Assembly: GCF_900176515.1 (NCBI RefSeq)
Contig: NZ_FWXV01000001.1
Span: forward strand, 1,116,001 to 1,180,000
Direction of reading: 5' to 3'
DNA: 64,000 nt
Source: Kibdelosporangium aridum
Lineage (GTDB): Bacteria > Actinomycetota > Actinomycetes > Mycobacteriales > Pseudonocardiaceae
Each line of letters starts with the position of its first letter. Positions within the stretch are counted from its first letter, which is position 1. Under the pieces are notes generated by a model. The model was not told the origin of the DNA and did not search any database. It saw only the letters and a list, made by a program, of their open reading frames with translations. Made by a program: the position numbers and the translations under genes. Below, in pieces: positions 17,232-26,043 of this stretch.

Positions 17232-17267
17232 GGGGCCCGGACCGGGCCCCTGAGACCAGGGGCCCGG
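17232..17267. repeat. Three-part GGGGCCCGG/CCGGGCCCC palindromic cluster
   Basis: GGGGCCCGG (17232-17240), its exact inverse CCGGGCCCC (17242-17250) and a second GGGGCCCGG (17259-17267) can form either of two alternative perfect 9-bp hairpins. The cluster is 39 bases upstream of the UbiB start, in its 5' region. No T-run follows in either direction. A structural role in the leader or an operator is possible but unproven. The rest of the 348-base gap (17194-17541) shows nothing else recognisable. Confidence 0.6.
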
Positions 17268-17541
17268 CATGGCGCGAACGTGTCGACGGCGAGGTCAGAT
17301 CCGACACCGGAACGAGAGCCGCCTATCCCGCAGACGCTTCGAACTTCCGGCAAGGACCCATCGGGGTGGTACTGCCCAAGAACCGGATGCGGCGGCGGAA
17401 GCCATCCGGGTCGCCGCCGAATTCCACACCCCCATTCTGTCCCGGGGCGGCATGACTAGTCTCGCCGGGCAATGCACCAACACCGCAGTGGTGATCGACT
17501 GGCCCGTCACCCACGCGAATTGCGCGATCGGCGGCTGAAGC

Positions 17542-17946
17542 TCATTGGCTGATGATGCACACCGGTCCGCCATCGACGCGGCATTCGACGTTCGCCAAAT
17601 CGCCGATCTGGGTGTACTCGAATGCGGGCACCCGGCGGGCGAGCCCGGCCCGGATCACGAGAACCTCCCGCTCGACCATGAAGGCGTCGGTGTCCATGCC
17701 CGGCCTGATCTGGTCGTCGGACTGGCCGGACGGCAACCACCAGTGCGCACACCGGACTGTCGTGGTCGCCAGGCGACAGGACTGCGTACCCATGCCGAAC
17801 TCGGCCACCTTGACGACGTAGTTGGACGGCAGACGGTTCAGCACGTCACCGAGTGTCGCGTGCGCAGGTAACGCGGTCAGCAGGCTGAATCCCAGAAGCC
17901 CGGAAAAGGTGACGACCGTCAGCCGCCGGGCCCAGTGCTTGAGCAT
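17542..17946 (-). CDS. Small secreted protein of unknown function
   Basis: A 134-residue protein that I do not recognise. Residues 1-30 (MLKHWARRLTVVTFSGLLG...LPAHA) are a signal peptide. The mature part (about 104 residues) contains four cysteines (57, 66, 122, 130), which suggests two disulfides. The start at 17946 has AAGGAG 11 bases upstream; the open frame extends to 18633 but that part is antisense to the histidine kinase. It is divergent from the two-component system, so it may be part of that regulon, as suggested by the palindrome between them. Confidence 0.65.
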   Translation of the reverse strand: MLKHWARRLTVVTFSGLLGFSLLTALPAHATLGDVLNRLPSNYVVKVAEFGMGTQSCRLATTTVRCAHWWLPSGQSDDQIRPGMDTDAFMVEREVLVIRAGLARRVPAFEYTQIGDLANVECRVDGGPVCIISQ

Positions 17947-18047
17947 GGTGCGTCTCGCTCCTTTGGAAATGTTCACAGACGTTGACAGCGGCCAAGCTAG
18001 GGGCGGCGCGGATTGTCCAGCAACGGCGTGACCAGCTGAACAAACAA

Positions 18048-18063
18048 TCACTCCCGGGAGTGA
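18048..18063. promoter_or_regulatory. 16-bp palindrome upstream of two-component system
   Basis: TCACTCCCGGGAGTGA is a perfect 16-base palindrome 34 bases upstream of the kinase GTG and between it and the divergent secreted protein gene. NarL-type response regulators bind as dimers to such sites, so autoregulation by the neighbouring regulator is likely but inferred. Confidence 0.6.
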
Positions 18064-18097
18064 GCCGCGGTGCGGGGGCTCATGTGAAGATCGAGCC

Positions 18098-19345
18098 GTG
18101 GCGGGAGTGTTCAGTGCTGTGGTCGGGCCAGTCGCCAGTCGGCTGACGTATCGGCGCTGGACGTACCTGGTCCTCGGGGCGACCTTGATCGTTCCCTTCA
18201 CGCTGGCTGCCGTGGCGATCGTGCCGCCGGTGTTGCACCTGCTGCTGCCCAGCGACACCGCCGAGCAGCCCCTGGTCGTCGCCGTCACGATGATCGTCGC
18301 GGTCCTTGCCTGGGCGGCGGGAACCTCGTTCATCCCAGCGGTCCGGGTCGTGGAAGGCACGGCGGCACGCGAACTGCTGGGCGCCGGGGTGCCCGTGCAG
18401 GCGTCGATGCGCGCGACCAACCTGGAGGCGCGGTGGAAGACGTGCCAGTGGTTTCTCGTGCACATCGTGATCGGGACTGCGATCGGCGGGTTCACGCTGT
18501 ACGTCCCGATCGCTTTGCTGCAGTCGTTCGTGGCGCCCTTCACCGGTGAGTGGCTGCTCATCGGTGATGCGAACCTGCGGGTGCCGGTCGGCTGGCAGTC
18601 GGCGTGGATCCCGGTTGCCGCGGTCGTGAGCACGATCGTGCTCGTGCACCTGGTGAATCTGGCCGGGGTGGGTCTGACCAGGCTGTCGCAGGTCCTGCTC
18701 GGCCCGACGCCCGCGGATCACCTCGCCGAGCTCAAGCACCGGGCCGAGCGGCTCGCCGAGCGCAACCGGCTGGCCAGGGAACTGCATGACTCCGTCGGGC
18801 ACGCGCTGAGCGTGGTCACCATCCAGGCCAGTGCCGCCGGGCGGGTGCTGGCGAAGGATCCCGAGTTCGCGCAGCGTGCCCTGTCGGCGATCGAGGAGGC
18901 CGCGCGGGACGCGCTCGCCGACCTCGACCACGTCCTCGGCCTGCTCAGGGAGGACGAGCCCGGCACACAGCCGCAGCACACGTTGACCGACCTGGACGAT
19001 CTGCTCGGGACCATGCGGCTGGCGGGCGTCACGGTGCAGACCGAGATCTCCGGAGACGTGCCCGGGCTGCCGTTCGCGGTGTCCACTGAGGCGTACCGGA
19101 TTGTGCAGGAGTGCCTGACGAACGCGTTGAAGCACGCGGGCAAGGTGAAGGTGACGTTGGCGGTCAAGGCGAGCCATGACGCGCTCGAGGTCGAGGTGGC
19201 CAACCCGTTGACCGGGCAACCCCAGAGCAGCCGGGGTGGCCGGGGGATCGCGGGCATGCGGGAGCGCACGACCGTCCTTCGTGGACAGATCAAGGCCGGG
19301 CCTGACAACGGGACGTGGCGGGTGAAGGCGAGGATTCCCCTATGA
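18098..19345 (+). CDS. NarL-type sensor histidine kinase
   Basis: A 415-residue protein. Four to five membrane helices span residues about 20-200. The HisKA_3 phosphoacceptor is His230 (RLARELHDSVGHALSVV), followed by a HATPase_c domain (about 315-415; STEAYRIVQECLTNALKHA with the N-box, GGRGIAGMRER). It autophosphorylates and passes the phosphate to the response regulator encoded 54 bases downstream. The signal is unknown. The start is a GTG; no strong ribosome site is visible. Confidence 0.88.
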   Translation: MAGVFSAVVGPVASRLTYRRWTYLVLGATLIVPFTLAAVAIVPPVLHLLLPSDTAEQPLVVAVTMIVAVLAWAAGTSFIPAVRVVEGTAARELLGAGVPVQASMRATNLEARWKTCQWFLVHIVIGTAIGGFTLYVPIALLQSFVAPFTGEWLLIGDANLRVPVGWQSAWIPVAAVVSTIVLVHLVNLAGVGLTRLSQVLLGPTPADHLAELKHRAERLAERNRLARELHDSVGHALSVVTIQASAAGRVLAKDPEFAQRALSAIEEAARDALADLDHVLGLLREDEPGTQPQHTLTDLDDLLGTMRLAGVTVQTEISGDVPGLPFAVSTEAYRIVQECLTNALKHAGKVKVTLAVKASHDALEVEVANPLTGQPQSSRGGRGIAGMRERTTVLRGQIKAGPDNGTWRVKARIPL

Positions 19346-19402
19346 GGATTGGCACAGTGAGGATTGGCACTGTGAGGTTGGCCCTGTGAGGATCGCACTG
19401 TG
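19345..19402 (+). repeat. Four tandem 14-15 bp repeats spanning kinase stop to regulator start
   Basis: AGGATTGGCACAGTG is repeated as AGGATTGGCACTGTG, AGGTTGGCCCTGTG and AGGATCGCACTGTG in tandem at 19345, 19360, 19375 and 19389. The array fills the gap between the kinase stop (TGA at 19343-19345) and the regulator's start; each unit ends in GTG and carries a GTGAGG-like ribosome site, and the last unit supplies the predicted GTG start of the regulator (19400). Confidence 0.8.
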
Positions 19403-20050
19403 ACAGTGAACGTTCTGCTCGTCGACGACGAGGAGCTGATCCGGGCGGGGCTGCGGGCGATCATCGACACCGAGCCCGACCTCGCCGTGGTCGGCGAGGC
19501 CGAGGACGGTGCCGACGTGCTGCCGTTGGTCACCAAGCTCAAGCCGGACGTCGTGCTGATGGACGTGCGGATGCCCGCGGTCGACGGAATCCAGGCCACC
19601 AGGCACATCATCGATCGCGTGCCGGATGCGCCGAAGATCATTGTGGTGACGACGTTCGAGAACGACGACTACGTCTACGACGCGCTTCGGGCCGGTGCGA
19701 ATGGTTTTCTGCTCAAGCGGGCCCGGCCTGCCGAGATCGTGCGGGCGATCCGGGTCGTGGTCGCGGGGGATTCGTTGCTGTTCCCTGAGAAGATCCGCTT
19801 GCTCGCCGGGCAGCGCGGGCTGGGACCCGGTCGGTCAGGCCTGCGGGAGGCAGGCCTGACCGACCGGGAGGCCGAGGTGCTGCGGCTGATGGCGACCGGT
19901 CTGTCCAATGTGGAGATATCCGAGCAGTTGTTCGTCAGTGTGCAGACGGTGAAAACGCATGTCGGCAACGTGCTGTCCAAGCTGCACGCCCGGGACCGCA
20001 CCCAGGCCGTGATCACCGCCTACGAATCGGGTTTCGTCACACCCGGCTAG
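19400..20050 (+). CDS. NarL/LuxR-type response regulator
   Basis: A 216-residue protein. Receiver domain about 4-120 with acidic pocket D9-D10 and phosphoacceptor D55 (VVLMDVRMP), switch Thr in VVTTFENDDYV and Lys in FLLKRARP. LuxR-type HTH about 148-210 (LTDREAEVLRLMATGLSNVEISEQLFVSVQTVKTHVGNVLSKL). Partner of the upstream kinase. The start at the GTG of 19400 or the GTG two codons later cannot be separated from the sequence. It overlaps the convergent MocR gene by 4 bases. Confidence 0.9.
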   Translation: MTVNVLLVDDEELIRAGLRAIIDTEPDLAVVGEAEDGADVLPLVTKLKPDVVLMDVRMPAVDGIQATRHIIDRVPDAPKIIVVTTFENDDYVYDALRAGANGFLLKRARPAEIVRAIRVVVAGDSLLFPEKIRLLAGQRGLGPGRSGLREAGLTDREAEVLRLMATGLSNVEISEQLFVSVQTVKTHVGNVLSKLHARDRTQAVITAYESGFVTPG

Positions 20051-21486
20051 CGTCGTGCCTCCGCCCAGGCCCGGCTCAGGCGGTTGACCAGTTCGGTGAG
20101 GACATCGTCGGGAAACGCGAACGGGAACCGGATGAAGTTGTCGTGCGCGCCGGACGGATCCGTTGCCGCGCCTGGCACGACCTCGACTCCGTGCCGCAAC
20201 GCGACCTGCGCGAAGATCCGCGCGTCGGTACCGGGCAGCTCGATCCACAGCGCGGACCCGCCATCCGGTGTGCGCCAACGCCATTCGGGCAGGTGCTGGG
20301 TGAGCAGCTCACGGGCCCGGCCGAGCCGGTCCCGCAACTCGGCGATCCGCGCGCCTGCCAGTTCGGGCAGTTGCGGCAGCAGCCGTGCCGCCAACGCCTG
20401 ATCCAGTACCGGGCTGCCGAGATCCGCGAGCGCCTTGTGCCGGGCAAGCCGCTCCGCCGTCTCGATCGACGCCCGCACCCAGCCGATCCGCAGGCCCGCC
20501 CACACGGATTTGGCCAGCGAACCGATTGTGAGCACTTCCGCGTTGCTGTTGGCGAAAGCGCCGATGGGCGGCGGAGCACCCTCGGCCGCGCCCACGGTGT
20601 ACGCGTGGTCCTCGACGACCGGGACGGCGTACCGCGCGGCCAGTTCCACGATCCGACGGCGACGGCTCGTGGACATCAGGATGCCGGTCGGGTTGTGGTA
20701 CGTCGGCATGACGTACAACAGGTCCGGCTGGTGCTCGGCCATCGCGCGGCCAAGCTGATCCGCCCGGATACCCTCGTTGTCCAGTTCCACGCCGACCAGG
20801 CGGACGCCGGTCGCCCGGAACACGTCGAGGCAGCCAGGCCAGCTCGGCGTCTCCACGACCGCGGTCCAGCCACGCCGCAGGTACATCTGGGTGATCAGCC
20901 CGATCGCCTGCTGTGCGCCGGTGGTGATGACGACTTGCTTCGGTTCCGTGGGCATGCCTGTGGCCGTCAGATGTCCGGCGACCGCCGAACGCAGCTCAGG
21001 CAGGCCGGCCGGGTGATACCCCGACCCGTTGAGCAACGCGGGCAAATCCGCGTGCACCAGATCGAGCAACGCCCCACGCAGGTGCGGCGCGCCAGGGTCG
21101 AACGCCCTGGCAAGCGAGATGATCTCGCCTGCCGCGTCGTTCGTGCGATTGATGATCGGTGTCGCCCGGCCGAACACCCGCCCTTCCACACTCGGCCGGA
21201 ACCCGGGCGGACGGACGACCCGCGTACCACTGCCTCGCCTGCTGTCGACAAGGCCGATCGAGCGCAGTTCGTCGTACGCCGACACCACGGTCGCGCGGCT
21301 CACGGCAAGAGCCCGCGCCAGATCACGTTCGGACGGTAACCGCTCACCGGCATGCAGGTCGCCTGCGTGGATGGCTCGGCGCACAGCCTCAGCCAACCGC
21401 CGGTACAGCGGAGCCCGCCCGGCTGACGTGCTCGTCCAGTCGCCGAGTACCTCGACGAGGTCGGAGCCGTCGGTCAAACGGTCCAT
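20047..21486 (-). CDS. MocR-family regulator (GntR HTH plus PLP aminotransferase fold)
   Basis: A 479-residue protein: GntR winged helix about 25-90 (LHAGERLPSERDLARALAVSRATVVSAYDELRSIGLV) joined to an aminotransferase class I fold (about 120-475). The PLP lysine is in IGSLAKSVWAGLRIGW; substrate arginines and VEDHAY, YHNPTG are typical. MocR regulators use PLP and an amino compound as ligands to control, for example, PLP synthesis or amino-sugar or GABA use. The ATG at 21486 is closest to a Shine-Dalgarno-like GGGGGAG; an upstream ATG is possible. No PdxST gene is in the window, so the target is unknown. Confidence 0.85.
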   Translation of the reverse strand: MDRLTDGSDLVEVLGDWTSTSAGRAPLYRRLAEAVRRAIHAGDLHAGERLPSERDLARALAVSRATVVSAYDELRSIGLVDSRRGSGTRVVRPPGFRPSVEGRVFGRATPIINRTNDAAGEIISLARAFDPGAPHLRGALLDLVHADLPALLNGSGYHPAGLPELRSAVAGHLTATGMPTEPKQVVITTGAQQAIGLITQMYLRRGWTAVVETPSWPGCLDVFRATGVRLVGVELDNEGIRADQLGRAMAEHQPDLLYVMPTYHNPTGILMSTSRRRRIVELAARYAVPVVEDHAYTVGAAEGAPPPIGAFANSNAEVLTIGSLAKSVWAGLRIGWVRASIETAERLARHKALADLGSPVLDQALAARLLPQLPELAGARIAELRDRLGRARELLTQHLPEWRWRTPDGGSALWIELPGTDARIFAQVALRHGVEVVPGAATDPSGAHDNFIRFPFAFPDDVLTELVNRLSRAWAEARR

Positions 21487-21573
21487 TGCTCCCCCTGAAT
21501 GGCCCGCGATCCAGGCCAAAACTCCCTCTACTCGGTGCCAACCTTTTCCACACTGATCGGTTTTCTGGTGGGT

Positions 21574-21590
21574 TCGTTAGCACCTAACGA
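21574..21590. terminator. Short hairpin downstream of the EAL-CBS-GGDEF gene
   Basis: TCGTTAG-CAC-CTAACGA forms a perfect 7-bp stem with a 3-base loop, 26 bases beyond the stop of the minus-strand EAL-CBS-GGDEF gene. No T-run is apparent, so it may be a terminator or a small operator. Confidence 0.35.
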
Positions 21591-21615
21591 GAAGAGTTCT
21601 CCCGGGTTCGCGCCA

Positions 21616-23295
21616 TCAGGCAACGGGCTGCTGCGCGTGGGTCTGCCCGCGAGCCGTCCGACCACGCAAAACGTCGATCCGGTCGGATCCGGGGCGGCCG
21701 AGCACCCAGCTGGAACCCGGGACCGACTTCGCCTGCTTCTTCAACGGCGCGAGCAGAGCGGACGCCTCACGGTAGGACGACACGCTGTTCACCGCGCACA
21801 CCAACGAGGCGAGCGACACCGTCACCGGCATGCCCTCGATCGACCATTGGGTGTCCAGCAGCACCCCGGCGAGTGCCGAGATCTCGTCAAGTTCGGTGAC
21901 CAGGAGGAAGTCGTCGCCGCCGACGTGGCCCACCATCACGTTCGGCATCTTCGAGCTGGCTTCGGTGATCGTCCGGCCGAATGTCCTGATCAGGTCGTCG
22001 CCCGCGGCGAAACCCAGTGAATCGTTCACGATTTTGAAGGAGTCCACGTCCAGCCACGCGATGACGAACATCTGGCCGTCGGAGATCCGCCGGTCGATCT
22101 CGCGGGCCACCGCGTCCGTGCCCGGCAGCCGGGTCAAGGGGTTGAGCGAGGCGGCCTGCTCGACCTTCATGTCCGCGACACCGCGGATCACGTCGCTGGC
22201 GCGGACCACGCCGACACACCGGCCGCTCTCATCGGTGACCACCACGTCGTCACCGGTGCGTTCCCAGTCGGTGTCGCCGACGAGCTCAAGCAACTCCATG
22301 CCGGTCGCCTCGCGGTCGATCAGCAACGGCTTGTCCGCGTGCCGCGCGGCCGCGCGTTTGGCGTGCAGCGCGTGCCCGTACGGACCGGCGACGATGAGCA
22401 GGAACCGGCTGCGGTCGATCGACCACTGCGGTCGCCACGCCTCGTCGACCAGCACAAGGCCGTTGATGTCCGGGCGTTCGGCGAGCGTGGCGCGTACTTC
22501 CTCGGCCGTCGCGGTCGCCGGGAGCATCAGCGCGGGGTGCATGAAGTCGGTGACCTGCGGCGGCTTCACGGCCGTGACGCGCCGTTCCGCGGCCTCGGCC
22601 AGCGCCTGGGTGCGCTTGGGGTCGTCGATCGACGCGGCGAGGTACTCGCCCTGCGCGGCACGCACACCGAGCCGGCTCAACGTGACGAGCTGGTTGTCGT
22701 TGGTCACGTTGACCGCCGTGACCCTGGCTTCGGTGCGTGACGCGAGGCGGACGACCGCCTCGAGCATCGCGGCGGCGGCCGGGTCATCCGGGTTCGTGAG
22801 CATCTTGGAGTGGATCTTGAACATGTCCGGTGCGGCCTCGGCCAGCAGGGCGAGCGGCGCGTCGCCGTCACCGATGCCGTCAAGCGCGATCCGGAACCCC
22901 TCCGCCCGCAGCTTGGCGATGCCCGACAGCAGGTCGGCCCGGCGGGCCTGGCAGAACGGCGGGCCGATCTCCAGCACGACGTCACGGCTGTGCCGTCCGG
23001 TGTGCCGCAGCACGGGCAGCAGGTAGTGCAGCAGGTCGTCGGTGCGCGCCGCCGTCGAGGCCAGGATGTTCACGTGCAGCGGGATCGACGGATCCTGCTC
23101 CTCCGACGCGAGCAGGGCATGCCCCGCCAACGCGATGTCGGTCTGGGTCAGCTGCCCGGCCCGGCTGGCGGCCTTGAACAGACCGTGGATGTTGCCGGTC
23201 GATGGCACGGGCAACGCCTCAAGGGCGATCACACGGCCAGTGCGGGTGCTGAGCAACGGCTGGAACGCGAAGCTCACTTCTTGAGTCGCGGACAC
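21616..23295 (-). CDS. EAL-CBS-GGDEF protein (cyclic-di-GMP-related)
   Basis: A 559-residue cytoplasmic protein. Order: EAL domain about 8-245, CBS pair about 250-375, GGDEF domain about 380-530. The EAL signature is VIALEALPV without the arginine usually following, and the key DDFGTG loop reads DGIGDG, so one of two metal-binding aspartates is lost; catalysis by the EAL domain is doubtful. The GGDEF motif reads VGGDDFLLV, a conservative change that can still be active. The CBS pair may sense a nucleotide. It is a single gene, divergent from none; the start is a GTG with a weak ribosome site. Confidence 0.85.
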   Translation of the reverse strand: MSATQEVSFAFQPLLSTRTGRVIALEALPVPSTGNIHGLFKAASRAGQLTQTDIALAGHALLASEEQDPSIPLHVNILASTAARTDDLLHYLLPVLRHTGRHSRDVVLEIGPPFCQARRADLLSGIAKLRAEGFRIALDGIGDGDAPLALLAEAAPDMFKIHSKMLTNPDDPAAAAMLEAVVRLASRTEARVTAVNVTNDNQLVTLSRLGVRAAQGEYLAASIDDPKRTQALAEAAERRVTAVKPPQVTDFMHPALMLPATATAEEVRATLAERPDINGLVLVDEAWRPQWSIDRSRFLLIVAGPYGHALHAKRAAARHADKPLLIDREATGMELLELVGDTDWERTGDDVVVTDESGRCVGVVRASDVIRGVADMKVEQAASLNPLTRLPGTDAVAREIDRRISDGQMFVIAWLDVDSFKIVNDSLGFAAGDDLIRTFGRTITEASSKMPNVMVGHVGGDDFLLVTELDEISALAGVLLDTQWSIEGMPVTVSLASLVCAVNSVSSYREASALLAPLKKQAKSVPGSSWVLGRPGSDRIDVLRGRTARGQTHAQQPVA

Positions 23296-23337
23296 GGGTC
23301 ACATACTGCCGAATGAGCTCACGTTTCGGCGATTTCG

Positions 23338-24432
23338 TCACCCACTGTTCACGTTGCGGACGCGGACAATCACCGATTTGGCGCAAACCAGGCGGACCCG
23401 TCCGGATGCTTTGCGGAAGATTCGGAACATTGCCGCGAACGTCGCGCCCGGATCGTCGCGTCCGGAAAGATATCCACGCTGTGCGTCCGGTGGTAGGTCA
23501 AAAAATAACTCAAAGAAATCGCGTGTCTCGGTGGCCGACAACGACAGCAGTGCTTCAAGGCCGCAGTGCCGCAGAAAATGCACGAACCGGGCGCGGGACG
23601 GCCACAACGCCGGCCACGGGTCCTCACCAGCGGCGATCGCCGCCGCGATGCGCGGTGCCAGCCGGAACGCCTCACCGACGCTGTAGCCGGCCGCCGGGTG
23701 GACGAACCCCGCGGCGGCGCCGAACGGCAGGACCGGTTCGCGTTTCGGCTTCGGCACATCGAGTGGAAAACGCACACGTTCGACATCGGGCGTGTCGATC
23801 TTTATCCCGTATGGCGCGAGGCGTTCTCGCAATGCCTCACGAAGTGTGCGGAAATCCATCGCCGGACGGCGCGCGAGCGCGGTCTCTTCAAGCAGGACTT
23901 TGCCTTGGCCCAGCGGCATCGCGTAGAGGAACGTGTTGTGATCGCCGCGCCAGTCCATGAAAATCGCTTCGCCCGGCGCGACAATAGGTGCCGCGACTTC
24001 CTCGGGCACGATGATGCCGTACGCGGTCTGTTCCGCTGTACCACCGCGTGAACCCATGGCGTTCACAACGGTTTTGGCCGCGAACGTGCGGCCGTCGGCG
24101 AGCTCGAGTCCCTTGTGGTCAGCCTTGACCACCCGGCCGGTGATGACCGTGACGTTCTTGGTCAGCACCGCCATCAGCCGCTCGTTGTTCAGGATCGCGT
24201 ACCGGCGGGCGATCACGTGCGTCTTGTTGGTGTAGGCCCGGATGACCTTCGGCTCGGCGGCGGTGACATCCGGTGGCAGCATGGCCAGCTCGTCACCCCA
24301 TAGGCCGTATGTGGCAGGCCAGGTCCGCAGCGGATGCGGCGCCACGATCGCGGTCTGGAGCCCCAGCCGGGCACAGTGCGCGGCGAGCGCCCACCCCGAC
24401 GGCCCGGCGCCCGCGATCATGACGTCGGGCAT
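23338..24432 (-). CDS. Lycopene cyclase family protein
   Basis: A 364-residue flavoprotein of the CrtY/CrtL family. It has the N-terminal Rossmann FAD motif (MPDVMIAGAGPSGWALAAHCARLG), the FLEET-like segment KVLLEETALA typical of lycopene cyclases, and GAAAGFVHPAAGYSVGEAFRLAPRIA. The enzyme makes the beta rings of beta-carotene by a non-redox, FADred-dependent reaction at the membrane. No crtE, crtB or crtI lies nearby, so the rest of the pathway must be elsewhere. It is divergent from the dGTPase, whose start is 63 bases away. Confidence 0.83.
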   Translation of the reverse strand: MPDVMIAGAGPSGWALAAHCARLGLQTAIVAPHPLRTWPATYGLWGDELAMLPPDVTAAEPKVIRAYTNKTHVIARRYAILNNERLMAVLTKNVTVITGRVVKADHKGLELADGRTFAAKTVVNAMGSRGGTAEQTAYGIIVPEEVAAPIVAPGEAIFMDWRGDHNTFLYAMPLGQGKVLLEETALARRPAMDFRTLREALRERLAPYGIKIDTPDVERVRFPLDVPKPKREPVLPFGAAAGFVHPAAGYSVGEAFRLAPRIAAAIAAGEDPWPALWPSRARFVHFLRHCGLEALLSLSATETRDFFELFFDLPPDAQRGYLSGRDDPGATFAAMFRIFRKASGRVRLVCAKSVIVRVRNVNSG

Positions 24433-24495
24433 ATCCCGATTGGACCATGGCCGCGTTTCCCGCTTGGTCGGGGGATAGCGGTCTATCGTGCGCTC

Positions 24496-26043
24496 ATGAG
24501 TGATCCGAGGGAGGAACGGCGTTCACACGGAGCGCCCGCGGTGGCGTTCGACCTGGCCGCGAGCGAGTTCCGGGTGGACAGGGACCGGATCGCCGGCTCG
24601 CCCTTCTTCGCACGACTCGGTGGCGTCACCCAGGTGGTGAGCGCGAGCGGCTCGGGCCTGTTGCACAACAGGCTGACCCACAGCGTGAAAGTCGCACAGG
24701 TCGCGCGGGCCATCGCCGAGCGGTTGTGCGCCGAGTACGTCTCGCTCATCGACGCACTCGGCGGGTGCGACCCGGACGTGGTCGAGGCGGCGGCGCTGGC
24801 CCACGACCTCGGCCACCCACCCTTCGGGCACCTCGGTGAACAAGTGCTCGACCGGCTGGCGCGCCACCGCTTCGGCCTGGCTGACGGCTTCGAGGGCAAC
24901 GCGCAGTCGTTCCGGATCGTCACGACGACCGATGTCGGAGGCCCGTCTGCGGTTGGTTTGGACCTCACGGCGGCCGTGCGGGCGGCGATGCTGAAGTACC
25001 CGTGGACGCGGCTGCACCACCCCGAGCCGCATCCCCGGTTCATGGCCGAACCTCCCCGAGGCGCGTCCGAGCCGTCCGACGCGCCGGGCACAGGTTCGGG
25101 GAAGTTCTCGGCCTACGTGACCGAACTGGACGACCTCGAGCAGGCCCGTGCACCGTTCGAAGGCCGTTTGGCCGACTGGCAGCAGACGATCGAAGCGTCC
25201 GTTATGGACACCGCGGACGACATCGCGTACGCGATCCACGACATCACCGACTTTCACCGGATCGGGGTACTGCAGCACGCGCCCGTCGCGGCCGAACTCG
25301 GCCAGTGGCAGTCGAACGCGGCGACGTTGGCGTGGCTGTCCGATGAGGAGGTTCGGCGCCAGCAGCGACTGCCTGGGCGGTCGTTGGAGTTGCTGCGCCG
25401 GCGCATGCACGAGAAGGACTCGTGGATCGTCAGCGACGACGCTTTTCACTCGGCGGTGGCCCGGGTTCGGGCCGAGCTGGTCGACGAGCTGCTTTCCTCG
25501 CCCTTTGACGGATCGGTGGAAGCTGAGCAGGCGGTCGCTCGGTTCTCCATGCGGTGGACTTCCCGGCTGGTCGAGGAGATGTCCGTTGTGGAGGATCCGT
25601 CGACCCGGTCCGGGCACGTGCTGTTGGGCGGCGAACAGTGGCACGAGGTGCAGGTCTTGAAGTTCCTGCACCGGAAGTTCGTGCTGCTGCGGCCGGACCT
25701 GGCTTTGCACCAGCGTGGTCAGGCCCGCCTGATCACCAACCTGGTCGAGGCTCTTGACCAGTGGCTGGGTGACCGGTTCGAGGCCGACAGGTTGCCCCGC
25801 CGACTGCATGATCTCGTCGATTTGGCCGTCGCCGAGTATGAGGCCCTGGCTCGTTCGGAGCCCACTGTTCTGGTTGGGGCGACTGGAGATGCTCCTCAGG
25901 GCAAGGATGCCGTGCACGCTTTGGCTCGTGGCCGGGCGGTCATCGACTTCGTGTCGTCGTTGACCGACAAGCAGGCCGTGTCCCTGATGGACGCGTTGTC
26001 GGGACGGAGCGCTCAGCCTTGGTCTGACGCCTTCGTGCTGTGA
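24496..26043 (+). CDS. dGTPase (deoxynucleoside triphosphate triphosphohydrolase, HD family)
   Basis: A 515-residue HD-domain protein: RDRIAGSPFFARLGGVTQVV, NRLTHSVKVAQVARAI (His of the HD site) and the HD pair in AALAHDLGHPPFGHLGEQVLD, with a further Asp in MDTADDIAYAIHD. Such proteins split dGTP to deoxyguanosine and tripolyphosphate and help control dNTP levels. The ATG at 24496 starts MSDPREERRSHG; the open frame begins much earlier but that part lies over the lycopene-cyclase start. The 3' end overlaps the convergent metallo-hydrolase by 31 bases. Confidence 0.85.
   Translation: MSDPREERRSHGAPAVAFDLAASEFRVDRDRIAGSPFFARLGGVTQVVSASGSGLLHNRLTHSVKVAQVARAIAERLCAEYVSLIDALGGCDPDVVEAAALAHDLGHPPFGHLGEQVLDRLARHRFGLADGFEGNAQSFRIVTTTDVGGPSAVGLDLTAAVRAAMLKYPWTRLHHPEPHPRFMAEPPRGASEPSDAPGTGSGKFSAYVTELDDLEQARAPFEGRLADWQQTIEASVMDTADDIAYAIHDITDFHRIGVLQHAPVAAELGQWQSNAATLAWLSDEEVRRQQRLPGRSLELLRRRMHEKDSWIVSDDAFHSAVARVRAELVDELLSSPFDGSVEAEQAVARFSMRWTSRLVEEMSVVEDPSTRSGHVLLGGEQWHEVQVLKFLHRKFVLLRPDLALHQRGQARLITNLVEALDQWLGDRFEADRLPRRLHDLVDLAVAEYEALARSEPTVLVGATGDAPQGKDAVHALARGRAVIDFVSSLTDKQAVSLMDALSGRSAQPWSDAFVL

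Noticed and set aside
17947..18633. N-terminal extension of the small secreted protein
   Set aside because: It is antisense to the histidine kinase; the signal peptide and ribosome site place the start at 17946.
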